Source: Leishmania donovani (Eukaryota > Euglenozoa > Kinetoplastea > Trypanosomatida > Trypanosomatidae). From it: a stretch of 64,000 bases of DNA. The position numbers and the translations under genes were made by a program. Shown here in pieces: positions 53,301 through 62,900 of the stretch. Positions within the stretch are counted from its first letter, which is position 1; the number at the start of each line of letters is the position of its first letter. The notes under the pieces are model-generated. The model was not told where the DNA came from. It did no database searches and worked only from the letters and a program-made list of their open reading frames with translations. The stretch spans positions 404,227 through 468,226 of the forward strand of contig NC_018231.1 in NCBI RefSeq assembly GCF_000227135.1. Reading direction: 5' to 3'.

Positions 53301-54495
53301 CCGACACTACCTGCCCGAAGTGCTCACAGCAGTACACCCTCATGTCGTCGCACAACACCAGCGAGACCCGGGCACCTCGAGGTCGGTGCGGGTTCGGAAT
53401 CAAGAGCGTGCATGCGCTTATTGGTCGATGCAACCCCGCCACCGTGGCGCAGCTCGTCATCAGCTCCGACCCGAACAGAGAGTGACGCATGTGCAGGAAA
53501 CAGCTGGACTGCTCCCCCAGCACAACGACAGTGTACACCGCTGTCGCCTCATCCACGTGGGTGAGGCACGGCTGCGGCATCACCCGGACGTCGCCACTGA
53601 CGCGCTCGACACATTGACTCTGAAAGACCCGCACCGCCGCAACCCCGGAGCCGCGCGTAGGCAGAATGACCTCACGGACTGTGACACACAGGAGAGGTGG
53701 CGTGGCGGCCGCCACCTGCGCCGACAAGTTGGCACTGCTCGCAGAGACGCGATCGAACGTCGAGAGAGCCAAGGGAAGGGAAGGGGCGACAACGGCGGAG
53801 GTGTGATCGACAGGCGCGTCTATGTCGCAGTGCACAAACCGCACATCGCGGCCGCCTTCTGGTACGTGGATGCACGGCATGGAGCCGACTGCGGCTTCCA
53901 TCCTCCACTTGCGCCACGTGTTTTTTGCCAAGTGCGCGACCACCGCGTACACATCGCCACGCTGGTTGACAAAAACAGCTGCCAGGACGTGCCCCTCGAG
54001 GGTCTGGCGAAGTACCGCCTGCCGCACCGTCACTAGCTGTCCTTCCTTATTGGTTGTCTTTTTGCTCTCTCCATCGTGCAATACGTCCGCCATCAAGCGA
54101 AACAGCTCCTTTTTGTAGAGGGTAGGCTTGCTACTCAACTTCTGCGGGTTGCGCGAATCGTGCGCGATGAGCGCAAATCCCAGCCGTTTGCCTCTGTGGT
54201 GAGTGAAGAAGACGCCAGAGTGCGTGGCGGTCGTGCAGACGTAGAGGACTTTGTGCAAGCCTTTTCCGCTCTTCTTGAAGTTTCTGGACCCCTTCCATCC
54301 CAGCCACACAACGAGATCCTGCTCAGGTTGCTTGACGCACTTCAGCGCGATCGGGGCAGCTACAGCCACGCCCCTAGTCGAGGACTTCTGCTTTGGCACC
54401 TCTGTGAGAGAGATGGCGCCGACCACATCCATGAAGCCGGCCTTTCCTGGGCGCCACCACACGGCGCTGTAGGAGCTCAAGCAAATCGCGTTCAT
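47308..54495 (-). CDS. giant hypothetical protein, 2395 aa
   Basis: The family is not recognised. Residues 1 to about 500 have a beta-rich, repetitive pattern of short hydrophobic strands, consistent with a propeller-like domain. Residues about 500-1200 look helical. From about 1240 to 1800 the protein is Ala/Pro/Ser/Thr-rich and probably disordered, with a basic Cys/Arg/His cluster near residues 1455-1485 (CRCCSRPMR). A coiled coil rich in Gln, Glu, Ala and Arg lies near 1815-1905 and another near 1960-2060. The C-terminus is again Ser/Pro-rich and basic. The start at 54495 (MNAIC) is the first ATG; MDVVG at 54432 is an alternative. The large propeller, solenoid and coiled-coil plan recalls transport or ciliary scaffold proteins, but this is inference. 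Confidence 0.85.
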   Translation of the reverse strand: MNAICLSSYSAVWWRPGKAGFMDVVGAISLTEVPKQKSSTRGVAVAAPIALKCVKQPEQDLVVWLGWKGSRNFKKSGKGLHKVLYVCTTATHSGVFFTHHRGKRLGFALIAHDSRNPQKLSSKPTLYKKELFRLMADVLHDGESKKTTNKEGQLVTVRQAVLRQTLEGHVLAAVFVNQRGDVYAVVAHLAKNTWRKWRMEAAVGSMPCIHVPEGGRDVRFVHCDIDAPVDHTSAVVAPSLPLALSTFDRVSASSANLSAQVAAATPPLLCVTVREVILPTRGSGVAAVRVFQSQCVERVSGDVRVMPQPCLTHVDEATAVYTVVVLGEQSSCFLHMRHSLFGSELMTSCATVAGLHRPISACTLLIPNPHRPRGARVSLVLCDDMRVYCCEHFGQVVSVSLSIDGVDCSMLTLPVPLVKKSSKKMKTAITLPARLIPVNNETEVLCTNGTVGLFLRVTSAAFSEAVPAPPDLAVEGTGETAGCGMVGEAEVGAAALRLCLQSLQQLSVRANRHDLPDVVFRHILPHLRYVGTSQQEVMLIQRVYEQLLQMAEPILEPEWSYLWALTSLLQKVLGKRGRDNQLRYTDAFFLQLADTYRQGSFASPSEASLVGDGVRAMVSTEAQDVIAASTVIFPAEAIYVLDGLAAGVAPVTLSEEVVRRMVNTDTLSNGAGVVASQAGVADCVHCMGCVLLASCLDLTVFVIADEARGLRVSLQRPQDGVCVAVQPHTFATQKGFETALGLAGDLLSVSSADASFRPDVALLTLGIGGRQHCLNAFLQLFSPVLRHAVDALTPLSSNRTWFEGCVATLTQPTTEWVASLLRKGGSDSFTLTATLCHMLCAAQRGVDAAFFRSLSHTLSEEFCTTALVTILFHQTELLLAAIQNYASAVAACVLTKNSEAERGANWQATDVGRTRLQAALAQTSALWAQIDSLSPYRVRDVAESYRISASMSLASAASAASASTEGTMVSRTLVLCFRILCLVQYSMAAEEDTSVAASAESASWTASDAAVRDCQGVLETLYLIAGGPLPLEWFQWKFMSFVKRAAAMKPTWAPYLVRLMQLSNVHQSSSAALKRDFYILLDTLQSRGASSTTTVEEGDMQRAAAAAESAVGALAAQVEHRGASAATEGLSLAPSTSTAFFIFSHQRDASIPSWSRLHSLPERRHLFSATWADALWTLERIPSALDRACAAALARVQLAASEVATTGQGGDQPPALSEELALPLYAHLYRLRPPVRMHAVIDATPAESDGACLGVQQRVDRAQQHEEAPCEATAIPENVAAKPHQEDAQVAVAPAVGAATSAPLPSLSAEPGAAVCTDTSEAMPTEQASSVANAGTPAAPAAASASVAATPAPAAPARSGLYSPASVAWWDTLETTPSRPRALDVKMECATANSTSPATADDNGESSDSATTYTTSTSNYVDPVSTLESFHRRCYTRGDSHAAAESVGSSWSDSELHLCKHRYAAARSQAQHRARKRCRCCSRPMRVDYRGRSAGRRGEAAGDTTPVRVQWSGTAKKTTAPYVRSPLVTAKGPTAAVARPTLLSFSARLQPPEEPPTLRAQSARTSLAAPALKVTPFSLLTFPFASKGQQASRVRLYTLDGDRVRYVDGQDTVPLLTTSRPGVVASAGALLNVPPLPATSVFPAPQPLVRLPSQPAAAQLEHRDTRVSCAAEAAQPVRFVEVGHAYPQVPRPPAGVAPPAVDAATLQATATSAPVPVRAAEAIAFPSVGVATPAATTSAPPAPATVPPLPAPTTLSISAPSVLSPAQMSDFRRYTDNLLARQTGSTRLHAMTAASVPSAAPPTADRPSTVPAAAVAVDTAGIARLIQQQEEFLRKAEAIMEKCRAEKDGFYRRVEESIRSATAAFQQHQGLSPVEQAQLVQNSIKQRNELLTLNHHLLELQLAAARAGGEAPPAPAAASATSQAAPSGVTATGATQTQPQLRESAGVPWAATGGSAASTAAAAAPVLPPAISARGREGMNEILSDLQRLNAELTASSASAEAMDRAVKETREVIERYERNKTAEALTAEGIALISAMRHRTAAIERQLAELPQRVEEKGATDAKSSSSVWVSQFSVADTVEGSPAEAPPAAPLAAFTSRTAAVPPSSLHFTAQAGTSAGSAMEALLSRNLNQHLPSSNPLGVVTLSSSMPQTAKPPQPERAPAPTALVLTAPVVSYATPRASSMFTSVSSVPIDEPTVLRSATPKGAFPPSASFHAERAAGGEVPSLHVCETVECTTLDPPRAMPSSVNAPRVATQLRDLGSLFVETGGRYETRRNASAAPSHRRAAASPLRSVPVRSPARKPHAAERRFSSPAQAPGRCHHKHEERYAMYRATSRPAKVRPAATATPYVPAPGAPFTPAPRCVSTGNVFVDRQQSRLMASIAKRMQQLEQDLFM

Positions 54496-55016
54496 GTCTC
54501 AGCGGAGACACACAACAAGGGAGACACTCAGCTTTGAACACAACCGCTAGACCAAAGGGGAGGGAGGCACAGACAGAGCCTCCAGATCTGCAGGAGGAGG
54601 AGGAAGAGCAAGGAGGGGGGATCCTGCCGGCGGCAAGAGACCAGTGAAGCAGACGCTGCGTAGCGGGAGGAAAGCCTTTGAGGCCCAACGCACAACCAGG
54701 AGGCGAGAAGAAACAGAGAAGAGCAGCAGCGACGCGAAAAGCAACAACAAAAAGAAATGCTCCCCCCTACCCGCAAGGCGTGCGTGGCAGAGGAAGAGAG
54801 GGGGAGGGCGGAGATGAGGTCAACGGTTTCTATGGCAATTCGAATGTATGCTTTATGAATCTCCGATGGTCACCTGCCAGCAAGCCTGCTCGTCGCTGAC
54901 ACAGCAAGAGCGGAAAGGAGGGGGGCAGTCGCGAGGATGACCACTATGTGATAATGTGCCTGTATGTATAGGTGTGTGGGGATATATGTACGTGCGTCGG
55001 TGAACGCGGCCGTCTG

Positions 55017-55068
<52 letters not shown>

Positions 55069-55781
55069 GGTCGACTCAGAGACAGCAGAAGGCACAACGA
55101 AAAAAAAAGGGGGGGGGGGAAGAGGCCGTGACTTGCTCCCTGCGACGCACCTCCCGCGCTCTTCCCCAGCCTCTCACGTGACCGTTGTTGCTTTGTGTAC
55201 GCGAAAAAGCAACGGAAGGTGCCACGGCCTCTGCAGATGCTCAACACGTCCCGCTCTGCCTACGTGAGCACAAGATAGATCGAAAAAGATGGGAGGGGTA
55301 GCGTTCTGCGCAGTGCACCGATGGTTGAGCACCCGCACCTACCCTGGGCAGCACGAAGACAGGGGAAGGAAAGGCAAAGATAGGAGGAGGAGCAGCGCGG
55401 GCAGTGCATCACATGCAGAGCAGAACAAAATGTGTAAGAGAGACTCTCGCCAATCACTCGCTCGAGACAAAGCGGGGCCAGCGCACAGAGAGAGAGACGC
55501 CCACTCCTCCATTGAACGGCATCCACCGCATGGGAAGGGGTGGCGACACATCAGTCCATCGTAGCGACAAAAGCTGGACGGCAACGGAGCCCAGTACCAT
55601 TTTTTCTTCGGTTCGAGGTGTCGATTATCTTTTCTTTCCACAGTACACTGCTAGGCGCAGCCAATGCCACCACGTCCGTTTTGTGAGCACCGCGCAGCTG
55701 CACAAACTGCCATGCGGATTAAGACCCGGAATCAAGTCTCCTGCGGCACCAAGGACGGTGTCCCGCTCGACAGCGGCCGAG
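54496..55781. other. spacer with TG repeat
   Basis: No gene was seen. A TG repeat with TGTGTA units lies at 55023-55068, and a polypurine run of A then G lies at 55099-55120. It is the likely 3' untranslated region of the CCA-adding enzyme gene and the leader of the 2395-aa gene. Confidence 0.5.
55023..55068. repeat. TG and TGTGTA microsatellite
   Basis: A run of about 12 TG units is followed by four TGTATG-type units. Confidence 0.9.
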
Positions 55782-57353
55782 TCACACCTGCGCACCCTCC
55801 ACCAGCCACTGCGCAACGTCTTCAGGCGTCATCCGGGGGCAGAGCACGAGCTTGAGCCGCATCTTTAGCAGTGTTGATCCAACGTTCTTGGGTGGAATAC
55901 CGTAAACCTTCTGCAGGTCCTTTCCATTGATGGGCAGCCTCAGCTGGAAGGCATCCAACAACACGGGGTGCTCGGCGACCCGCGCCCACGCCGCGGAGAA
56001 GTCGCTCGTAGCCTGCTGTAGTCTGCCGCCTGACAGTAGGGGCGCTGATTCCTCGATTAGCATGTAGACTAGCAGAACAACTTGGAGGGCATGACGAAAG
56101 ACGTGCTTGTCGCTCAGGATGTTCAAGGCACCAAACACCTTTCTCACCGTTTCGGGACGAAGCGTCTCGGCGACGAGCTCATCCATCCTCATGGACTGCG
56201 CGTGAAGATGGTTGTACGCGTCGATCAAGCGTCGCACACAGTCGCAGCTCGCCAACGGAAGCTTCAGCCCATTCATGCAGACATTGCGCACCGTCTCCTC
56301 AACACTCTCCGTCGCACCACGAAAGAAAGGAATGACGAGAACGAAGAGAGCCACCTCCACTCGCTGTCCCTCGGACAACTCGGCCGCCACGCCGACATTG
56401 GCGAGGCACGGCAAGCCGACAGCACTCAGTCGCATCACTGTCTCCAGCCTCTTAGATCCATCCGGATAAAGATCTACCAACCTCTCCACTCGCTCAATCT
56501 CATTTGACAACTGCTTCTTGCCGGGCACCTGCCGCATCACCACACTGACAAGTAAGACGTGCTGCAGAATGTGCATGTCATGCAGCAGTGCGATGCACCG
56601 CTCCGGGTGAGCGGCCGCCATCATCTTCACAAACTCCTTCCCGACACGCTCCCGAGACACCTTCTGCTGAAGCACTTGAAGCAGGGCATCATCCATGCAG
56701 CTGGTGATCGACTCATCCAGCGAAAAGTTGAGCGCGCCTAGCTGGCCAACAAAACGCACGCCGCGCAGCAGGCGAAGCGGGTCGTCCATGAAGGTCGTCC
56801 GCGGCTCCAGCGGGCACCGAATGATGCGCAGACGCAGGTCCTCCAAGCCGGTGGTGTAGTCCTCCACCATGCCGGTGTGCAAGTTGTAGAAGAGAGCGTT
56901 GATGGTGAAGTCTCGGCGCTGCGCATCCTCCACGGGAGCCGCCGGGCGCACTTGGGGAATGCGCGACTCATTTGTGTACACGTCCGTGCGAAGAGCACAG
57001 AACTCTACCGGGATTTCGTGAACACGTACCGTGGCAGTTTCAATGTGCTTGGAGAGGGCCGGGTTGGACCGAATGACGCTCACTGTGTGGCCCCGGCCGC
57101 CGTGAGCCAGCTGGTACTCGGATACGCGGTGGGCGAAGGCTTCACCTGTCACGAGCTTCGTGCCTGCGTGGGTCTCGATGGCAATGTCAATGTCGTTCGA
57201 GTGCAAGCCGAGCAACATGTCCCGCACCCACCCACCCGCTACACGCAGCGTTGCCTTGAGCTTGTTTTCTGCAGCCACGCTGAGCAGGAAGTCAAACACG
57301 CTCTGATGTGCTGGGGGGATGGCGGCCTCCAGCCGCACTACTCTCGGCAACAT
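55782..57353 (-). CDS. CCA-adding tRNA nucleotidyltransferase, 523 aa
   Basis: The enzyme adds or repairs the 3' CCA end of tRNAs using CTP and ATP. Class II family motifs are in order: GGWVRD at residues 40-45, the catalytic DIDIA at 54-58, the conserved EDAQRRDFTINAL at 142-154, and DDPLRLLRGVRF at 190-201, the last belonging to the nucleotide-selecting region. The C-terminal half is the helical body and tail domain. The length is normal for eukaryotic enzymes with a modest extension. The start at 57353 (MLPRVVRL) follows a pyrimidine tract and AG; the frame is open another 96 codons, and a longer form from an upstream site could carry a mitochondrial presequence, as trypanosomatids import all their mitochondrial tRNAs. 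Confidence 0.93.
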   Translation of the reverse strand: MLPRVVRLEAAIPPAHQSVFDFLLSVAAENKLKATLRVAGGWVRDMLLGLHSNDIDIAIETHAGTKLVTGEAFAHRVSEYQLAHGGRGHTVSVIRSNPALSKHIETATVRVHEIPVEFCALRTDVYTNESRIPQVRPAAPVEDAQRRDFTINALFYNLHTGMVEDYTTGLEDLRLRIIRCPLEPRTTFMDDPLRLLRGVRFVGQLGALNFSLDESITSCMDDALLQVLQQKVSRERVGKEFVKMMAAAHPERCIALLHDMHILQHVLLVSVVMRQVPGKKQLSNEIERVERLVDLYPDGSKRLETVMRLSAVGLPCLANVGVAAELSEGQRVEVALFVLVIPFFRGATESVEETVRNVCMNGLKLPLASCDCVRRLIDAYNHLHAQSMRMDELVAETLRPETVRKVFGALNILSDKHVFRHALQVVLLVYMLIEESAPLLSGGRLQQATSDFSAAWARVAEHPVLLDAFQLRLPINGKDLQKVYGIPPKNVGSTLLKMRLKLVLCPRMTPEDVAQWLVEGAQV

Positions 57354-57394
57354 CCACCTCGGCGAAAGAGGTGTGCGTGGTGGGAAGTGGAAGA

Positions 57395-57428
57395 GACTGT
57401 GTGTATGTGTGTGTGTGAGAGAGAGCAA
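57395..57428 (-). promoter_or_regulatory. candidate trans-splice acceptor for the CCA-adding enzyme
   Basis: The minus strand has a CTCTCTCTC tract, then CA repeat, then AG at 57395-57396, about 40 bases before the ATG. Confidence 0.45.
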
Positions 57429-58192
57429 GAGCCTCACCGCCTCGTCGATGATAAACCTGACCGCTGTACTGTGGCCAGAATCCACGCTGCGAGGAATGAA
57501 AGGGAAGAGAGGAAGACGAAGGAACGCCACCAGGTCGAGAGGAATACACCGAGTATCACGTATGTGCGTGCGGGAAAGGGGAGAGATGAGGAGGAGGGGG
57601 CACGCCCACTTGACAGTGAGGAGGCGCAAAGTGGCGGGCAAGGCCTCGTGGCAGCCAAAGGGCTTGGTACGATATCATGCCTTCAGCGGCTTACCATTGC
57701 CCTCAGCCATGGAAATCAGAACGAAGAGCGGAAAAGTGGCGGCGAGGCATTCGGCAATTACATTCCCCTGGCTCTCAACTACTTTCATTGACCAGCTCTC
57801 CTCCCCACCGCCTTTCACCCTCCAATCGACCCCCTTGTACCCATCGCGAGTGTGTCTCGATGGCAGTAGTGAGAGGAAGAGGGAGAGAGAAGCGCCGATC
57901 GAGCGAGAAACTAATAAAGAGGGTACAACGTAGAGGCATGCGCAGTAGCCATGCAGCCGTTGTTTGTTTTTGATTCGGGTAGCGCTACTTCATGTCGTTT
58001 TTGTTGTTTGTTTCGAGGCCTGTGTGTCTCTCTCTAAGAGGCAGAGGAGCAGCTGACGTACATCGAAGAGTAAACTCTAGTTTCTCCGTCCTTTTTTTTC
58101 TCGCGCAGCAAGCGCGGTAAGGAAGATTGTGTGGGAAAAGCCCACGTGGTGCCACTTGGCGTGCAACAGGGAGAGTTCGAAAGACGCGCCTC
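57429..58192. other. spacer, no gene seen
   Basis: Nothing beyond ordinary spacer and short T- and GA-runs (for example T-rich near 57960-58010). It is the likely 3' untranslated region of the leucine-rich-repeat gene. Confidence 0.5.
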
Positions 58193-58756
58193 TCAGCTCA
58201 CGAGGATGGAAGCACGGAGTTGCTTCTGCCTCGTGCTGCGCTTTGAGGCGAGCATGTCAAGCAGCTTGACTCTCCAATGCACCGGTATTTTAGTGTTTTC
58301 GAAAACGACCACTTGAAGTTGGCGGTGGTGCTCGATAAGTCGGAAGAGAGCCACAGCCGCACCTTCGCTGATAAAGTTGTCAGAGAGTTCAATGAACTCG
58401 AGGTTCGGCAGGTTGGCTGCACTGGCGCACAACAGCTCTACTCCGCGATTGCGCAAGCCGTTTTCGGAGAGGATGAGGGCGCGAACGTTGGGTATTTTTT
58501 CGATAGTGGCAAGGATAGGCACGATGCCCTTGTCCCCCACATAATTTCGGCTAAGGTCAACCGTGTCCTCGGCATAATCGACGCCGCATCTGTCATGCAG
58601 GAAGCTTGCAAAGGCGCTATTGGGCCGCAGCCCCATCTCCGCACACGATCGTATGTACATTTCTTGAAGGGACAGTGAGCGCATCTTGGTGCGGTTGGCA
58701 GCAGGCTTGCGCACACTCTTGCCACCAGGAGGCTTGGTGGGGCGTTTCGGCGGCAT
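58193..58756 (-). CDS. leucine-rich-repeat protein, 187 aa
   Basis: The first 25 residues are basic and Pro/Lys-rich. Residues about 65-165 form three to four leucine-rich repeats of the ribonuclease-inhibitor type, with the asparagine ladder visible in LSRNYVGDKGI, LSENGLRNRGV and LSDNFISEGAA. Such repeats are protein-binding scaffolds; in trypanosomatids many are flagellar or axonemal, but no localisation can be read here. The tail is basic. The frame is open 28 codons upstream, but the compact protein starts at MPPKRPTKP, and an AG lies a few bases before that ATG. Confidence 0.8.
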   Translation of the reverse strand: MPPKRPTKPPGGKSVRKPAANRTKMRSLSLQEMYIRSCAEMGLRPNSAFASFLHDRCGVDYAEDTVDLSRNYVGDKGIVPILATIEKIPNVRALILSENGLRNRGVELLCASAANLPNLEFIELSDNFISEGAAVALFRLIEHHRQLQVVVFENTKIPVHWRVKLLDMLASKRSTRQKQLRASILVS

Positions 58757-59721
58757 CGTCTGAGAAGGTCGTCGAGGCTGCACAACGAAACCGGAGCACA
58801 GGAGGAAGCACACACCAGCACACACACTTTCCAGCTCCACAACAAATTGAAAAAGGGAGTAGTCGCAGGCAGCTGCGGTAGAGAAGGGGGGAGAGCAGTC
58901 GCGCTTGGATCTATCCTACAATATGTGCAAGCAGGAGACAGTATTAGGAAAGAGAGCGAAGGAAGGAGAGTGCGGTGCCGCGCACGAGACACGAAAGATG
59001 CTTCACACATGAAGGAACATACTGAAGAAAGAAGCTGGACCAAGAGCACATCCATCACTCTGGTCTCACTGCTCCGTCTGTTTGTGTGTGTGGGGGGGGA
59101 GGGGAGGGGGTTTGTAGCTCAATACATTTGAGGTACGCCTGTGGTGTACAAGGCCTTGAAGATGGTTCACATGGCAGCCCAAGGGGGGCCATCCACGAAG
59201 CCAACGAAAAACAAAGAGGGGGAAAAGGGAAGCAGCACCTCTTTCCTATTTTTTTTACCTCACTTCCCTCATAGGGCACCTTCTTCGTCAGTGGGTGTGG
59301 GAATCGTTAGAGTACTACGTTACGCAAGCCCGAGACTGACAAAAAAAAAACAGCAACAACAGTACACAGCTTTTAGGTAAGAGAAGACCGCAGGCAAAGG
59401 AGAACAAAACACCGATGGTGCACATGCCTACACCTCGTCCCCCGAAGAAAGCCAATACCAGTACGTGTTGGGGGCGATCGGCTCCGCGACAGACACGCGT
59501 ACTTCCTGCCCCACTACACTAAAACGATCGCTATCACGCACAGTAAAAAGAAGAGAGGCCAGCGAACGAAAAAGACCAGCGACGCGGAGCCGAAACAGAA
59601 AGGAATTTTGCCGTCAACGCTGCTTCTGCTTTCCCTGCTCGTCGCTCGCAGAATGCTTCCATGTGCCTGTGCAGCAGAGAAGCCCCGCACGCACCACACC
59701 GCTTCCCACTTGCAAGGAGGC
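58757..59721. other. spacer, no gene seen
   Basis: A-runs and G-runs (59090-59110, 59340-59350) occur, without gene-like sequence. It is the likely 3' untranslated region of the 86-aa gene plus the leucine-rich-repeat gene leader. Confidence 0.5.
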
Positions 59722-59982
59722 TCAGAAGTTCCACCACTTCGTGGGGCACGTCCCTTTGGTGATGGTGCCGTCTGCCGTAATTGTGGTCAGAACACGACGC
59801 TGCCCCGACACAAAGGAAAAAAGCGCCAGCACGCAGCCTACTCCGCAAAACCCGATAAGTCCGTATATGTGCTGGAGAGCGTTGTTGCGAGTGCGGTCAC
59901 CGCGACTGAAGGTGGTCTCTTCGTGACCCATCGGCTCCTTGATGAGCTGATGGCCTAGACGTCGAGCGCAACGCCGGAACAT
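59722..59982 (-). CDS. small one-helix membrane protein, 86 aa
   Basis: The protein starts with an Arg-rich, amphipathic segment (MFRRCARRLGHQL) that suits a mitochondrial targeting signal, has one membrane helix at about residues 37-59 (GLIGFCGVGCVLALFSFVSG) and ends in a short soluble tail with Cys and Trp (TCPTKWWNF). Size and layout resemble accessory subunits of mitochondrial respiratory complexes or the ATP synthase; the identity is not recognised. The frame is open another 113 codons upstream but is Ser/Leu/His-rich leader without support. Non-repetitive composition favours a real gene. Confidence 0.65.
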   Translation of the reverse strand: MFRRCARRLGHQLIKEPMGHEETTFSRGDRTRNNALQHIYGLIGFCGVGCVLALFSFVSGQRRVLTTITADGTITKGTCPTKWWNF

Positions 59983-62900
59983 TTGCTTGATGAAGCAGCA
60001 CGCGGGAAGGGGCGAGGCTAACGAAGGAGAAAGAGACAAAAGGAGCCCGTGGTGATGCTCTTTGACAAATGTGGGAGGTGTGTGATGCGTCTCACCTCTA
60101 GGCGTATAGTAGAAGTCCTTGTGTAACCGGAAGAGGAGATAAGCACATGTGAGTCTTTGCGGGAACGAGCAAAGGGGGGGGGACGTCTGCAGCTGAGGGT
60201 GACGGGAAAGAGATGATGGGGCGAAGGAGAGGAGTACAAACGAGAAGAGTTTCAGGAGGATGAGGAGATCGGCGCTGAATGCGGAAAAAAAGACGCTATT
60301 CAACCTTTCTCGCAAGCACAAGCCGATGAGGCATCCTCCTACCTACAGTAAGCTGTACGAGTGCAGTCGCAGATAGCCACACCGGACGGCGCGATCAAGA
60401 TTGGCCAGACACTCTAGCATGTAGTCTATCTGCACCGCCGTCAGCCCAGCTGACACACGCCCACAGACGAAGACGCGTCCGCCTCAGCAGCGTGAAAGAA
60501 AAGAAGATCATCTTCAAACGTTCTGCATTTTGAAAAGGGGCCATGCTCACATCCTCGAAGCCAGTTACGTGTACGTCACATATATTTCTTTTCGTTGCCA
60601 CTTCCAGAGTTCCATGTGGGGCATATAATATCGGTGATCATGAGGGCGCTGCATTTACAAAGGTTCACTGGGCAGATACATGATAGTGCCCTGGCTGGAG
60701 AGAGAGGGGCATGAGGAGGCGCACAGAGAAGAGAGAACACGGTGAAAAGTGGCCCGTGATGATGTAGAGAAACAAAAAGGTGAAATACACGCACGCAGTG
60801 AAAAAAAAAAAAGAGGAAGGGAGCACCGGAGAAAAACAGCAGCATGTTTATAGTCGTCGAGAATGGAAAGTGAGAGAGGAGCACAAAAGGGAAGAGAGAA
60901 GAAAGGCCTTGGTTTGCCGTTACCTTTGTCTTCAAAAGTGTTTGATGTTCGTGTGCATGGCTGCTACACTTCGTTCGGTTTTACCTGCAAACTTTACGGT
61001 CTGTCCCAATTCTGCTTCCCTGCATCTCTTCCTTTCTCGTAAGGAGAGGCTCTTCGTTGCGTTCGGTTTGATACGAAAGACCCCGCGTGCGAGAGAGAAA
61101 CTATACAAGATGCGGCAGATGCAGCTGTCACTTGATCCATGCGCTCGGTTCTCCTGGCATTCGTAGAAGCACCCTTCAAGGGGGACCAGCGCAAGAAAAA
61201 AAAACAGAGAAGAGGAAGAAGAAGAGGACCTAGACAAGTATCTTCTCACATGCACACACACCGAAAAGGAGGAGGGAGTACCCCTGAGGCTCTCATCCAT
61301 TATTCATAAAATGTGGCAGAAAAGAAGCACACATGTATACAAACAGCCTGAACCACACTCGCTTGCGCACACACAGCACGATGCAGCATGAAAAGAGGGG
61401 AAAAACGACGAGAACGAGCGAGCAACGGGGATGACAAGTTTGCTGCTGTTCCTTTTGTCACCGGTGGCGCCACCTTCAATTCGCCAGCCCCGCCCCCACT
61501 AACCCTGCGAAGCGCGCTTGGTAAAGGCTTCGTGCGCGCTGTGCGCAGCGTGAGTGCACGTGGATACACATGTGTAAATACGCGTTGCAACCTCCACAGG
61601 CATCTCCTTCTACGCCCGAACGCACACTTTCAAGCGAAAAAATGTGATACCTGGCACGGAAGATATGCAATGTGAACAGAAAAACAAGAAGCACAGGGCG
61701 ACTCACTGGAGTGCGAGTGTGAGTGTGTATACACGTCTGCATCGCTGAACAGCAAGAAAAACAGACACATAGAGACACGCATACAGAAACATACAGAGAA
61801 CAGATAAGAATAGAGAGAAGCTGCTCAGGTATAATTCATGCCGTCGCTTCTCTTCGTCCCAAATTTGCAGGGAAGAAACACGGAGGTGGTTGCCAACGCA
61901 TCCCTTGTTCGGTACGAGTGCGAGATCATTGTGCGCCGTGGAGGAGCTGAGACGATTCACCTTTTCTTTTTTCTTCTTCCGCCAAAAGCTTGAGTTCTGT
62001 GACACCTGACAAGTATTCTGCCCCCCCCCCTGGAAGGTCGCTGCAACGTAAAGAACCCCAGCGCGAAGAAAATGAGCACACATCCGTTTCTGGCGCTCAA
62101 AGGGTGCAGAAGGCGAGGGAGAGGCCCACGAAAGAGACAACTAACAAAGCGGACAAACAGAGAAAGGAGACGAGGGAGAAACGACGACGACATGACCAGT
62201 CACGTTAGTACAGCAACTGGTGTAAAGAAGTAAAACACGGGCACACATCAAGAGACGGAAGAGGGAGACACACACACGCACCAAAAAACAGGCTGAAGAA
62301 AAACGTGTTCACACGCACACACACAATGCACAACAACATGGGGGAGGGGGAGAAGAAGTCCTTCCTCATCGGTCATGGCCACAGCAAAAGAGAAGAAAAA
62401 GTGTCAACCACACAAGGCGAATCGCTCTCTCTTCTCTGGGCGGTGGAAAGATGGAGGGACAGGTAGGGGTAGGGTATGTCAGCCGAAGGCAGTCCGTGAC
62501 AAAAAAAGATCTCGATTCGTTTCGTAAGATTATAGAGGCTTGGAGAAGGGCAGATCTGCGCGGCTCTGTCACATTGAGAGGTGCAAGAGTATGAACGAAA
62601 TGAGAGACAAGAAAAACAGGGGGAAGGCCTGTACATTCGCACTTATATATGGATGTGCGACGATGAATAGGTAAACAAAGGGAGGAGCTGGGGCATAGGT
62701 TTCCAAAGAAAAAAGGGATCATTTTCATTCAAGGCGGGTGGGCCGTGGTGTGAACTACGCCACATCAATCAAAACGAAAAAGACCACAGAGATGGAGGCA
62801 GTATTATCTTGGATATGTCTATACTACGACCAACCGCTACGCTCAGCAGACACACACATGGGCGTGTCGAATGGCGCAGCAGCTAAGGCCCACGTCGTAA

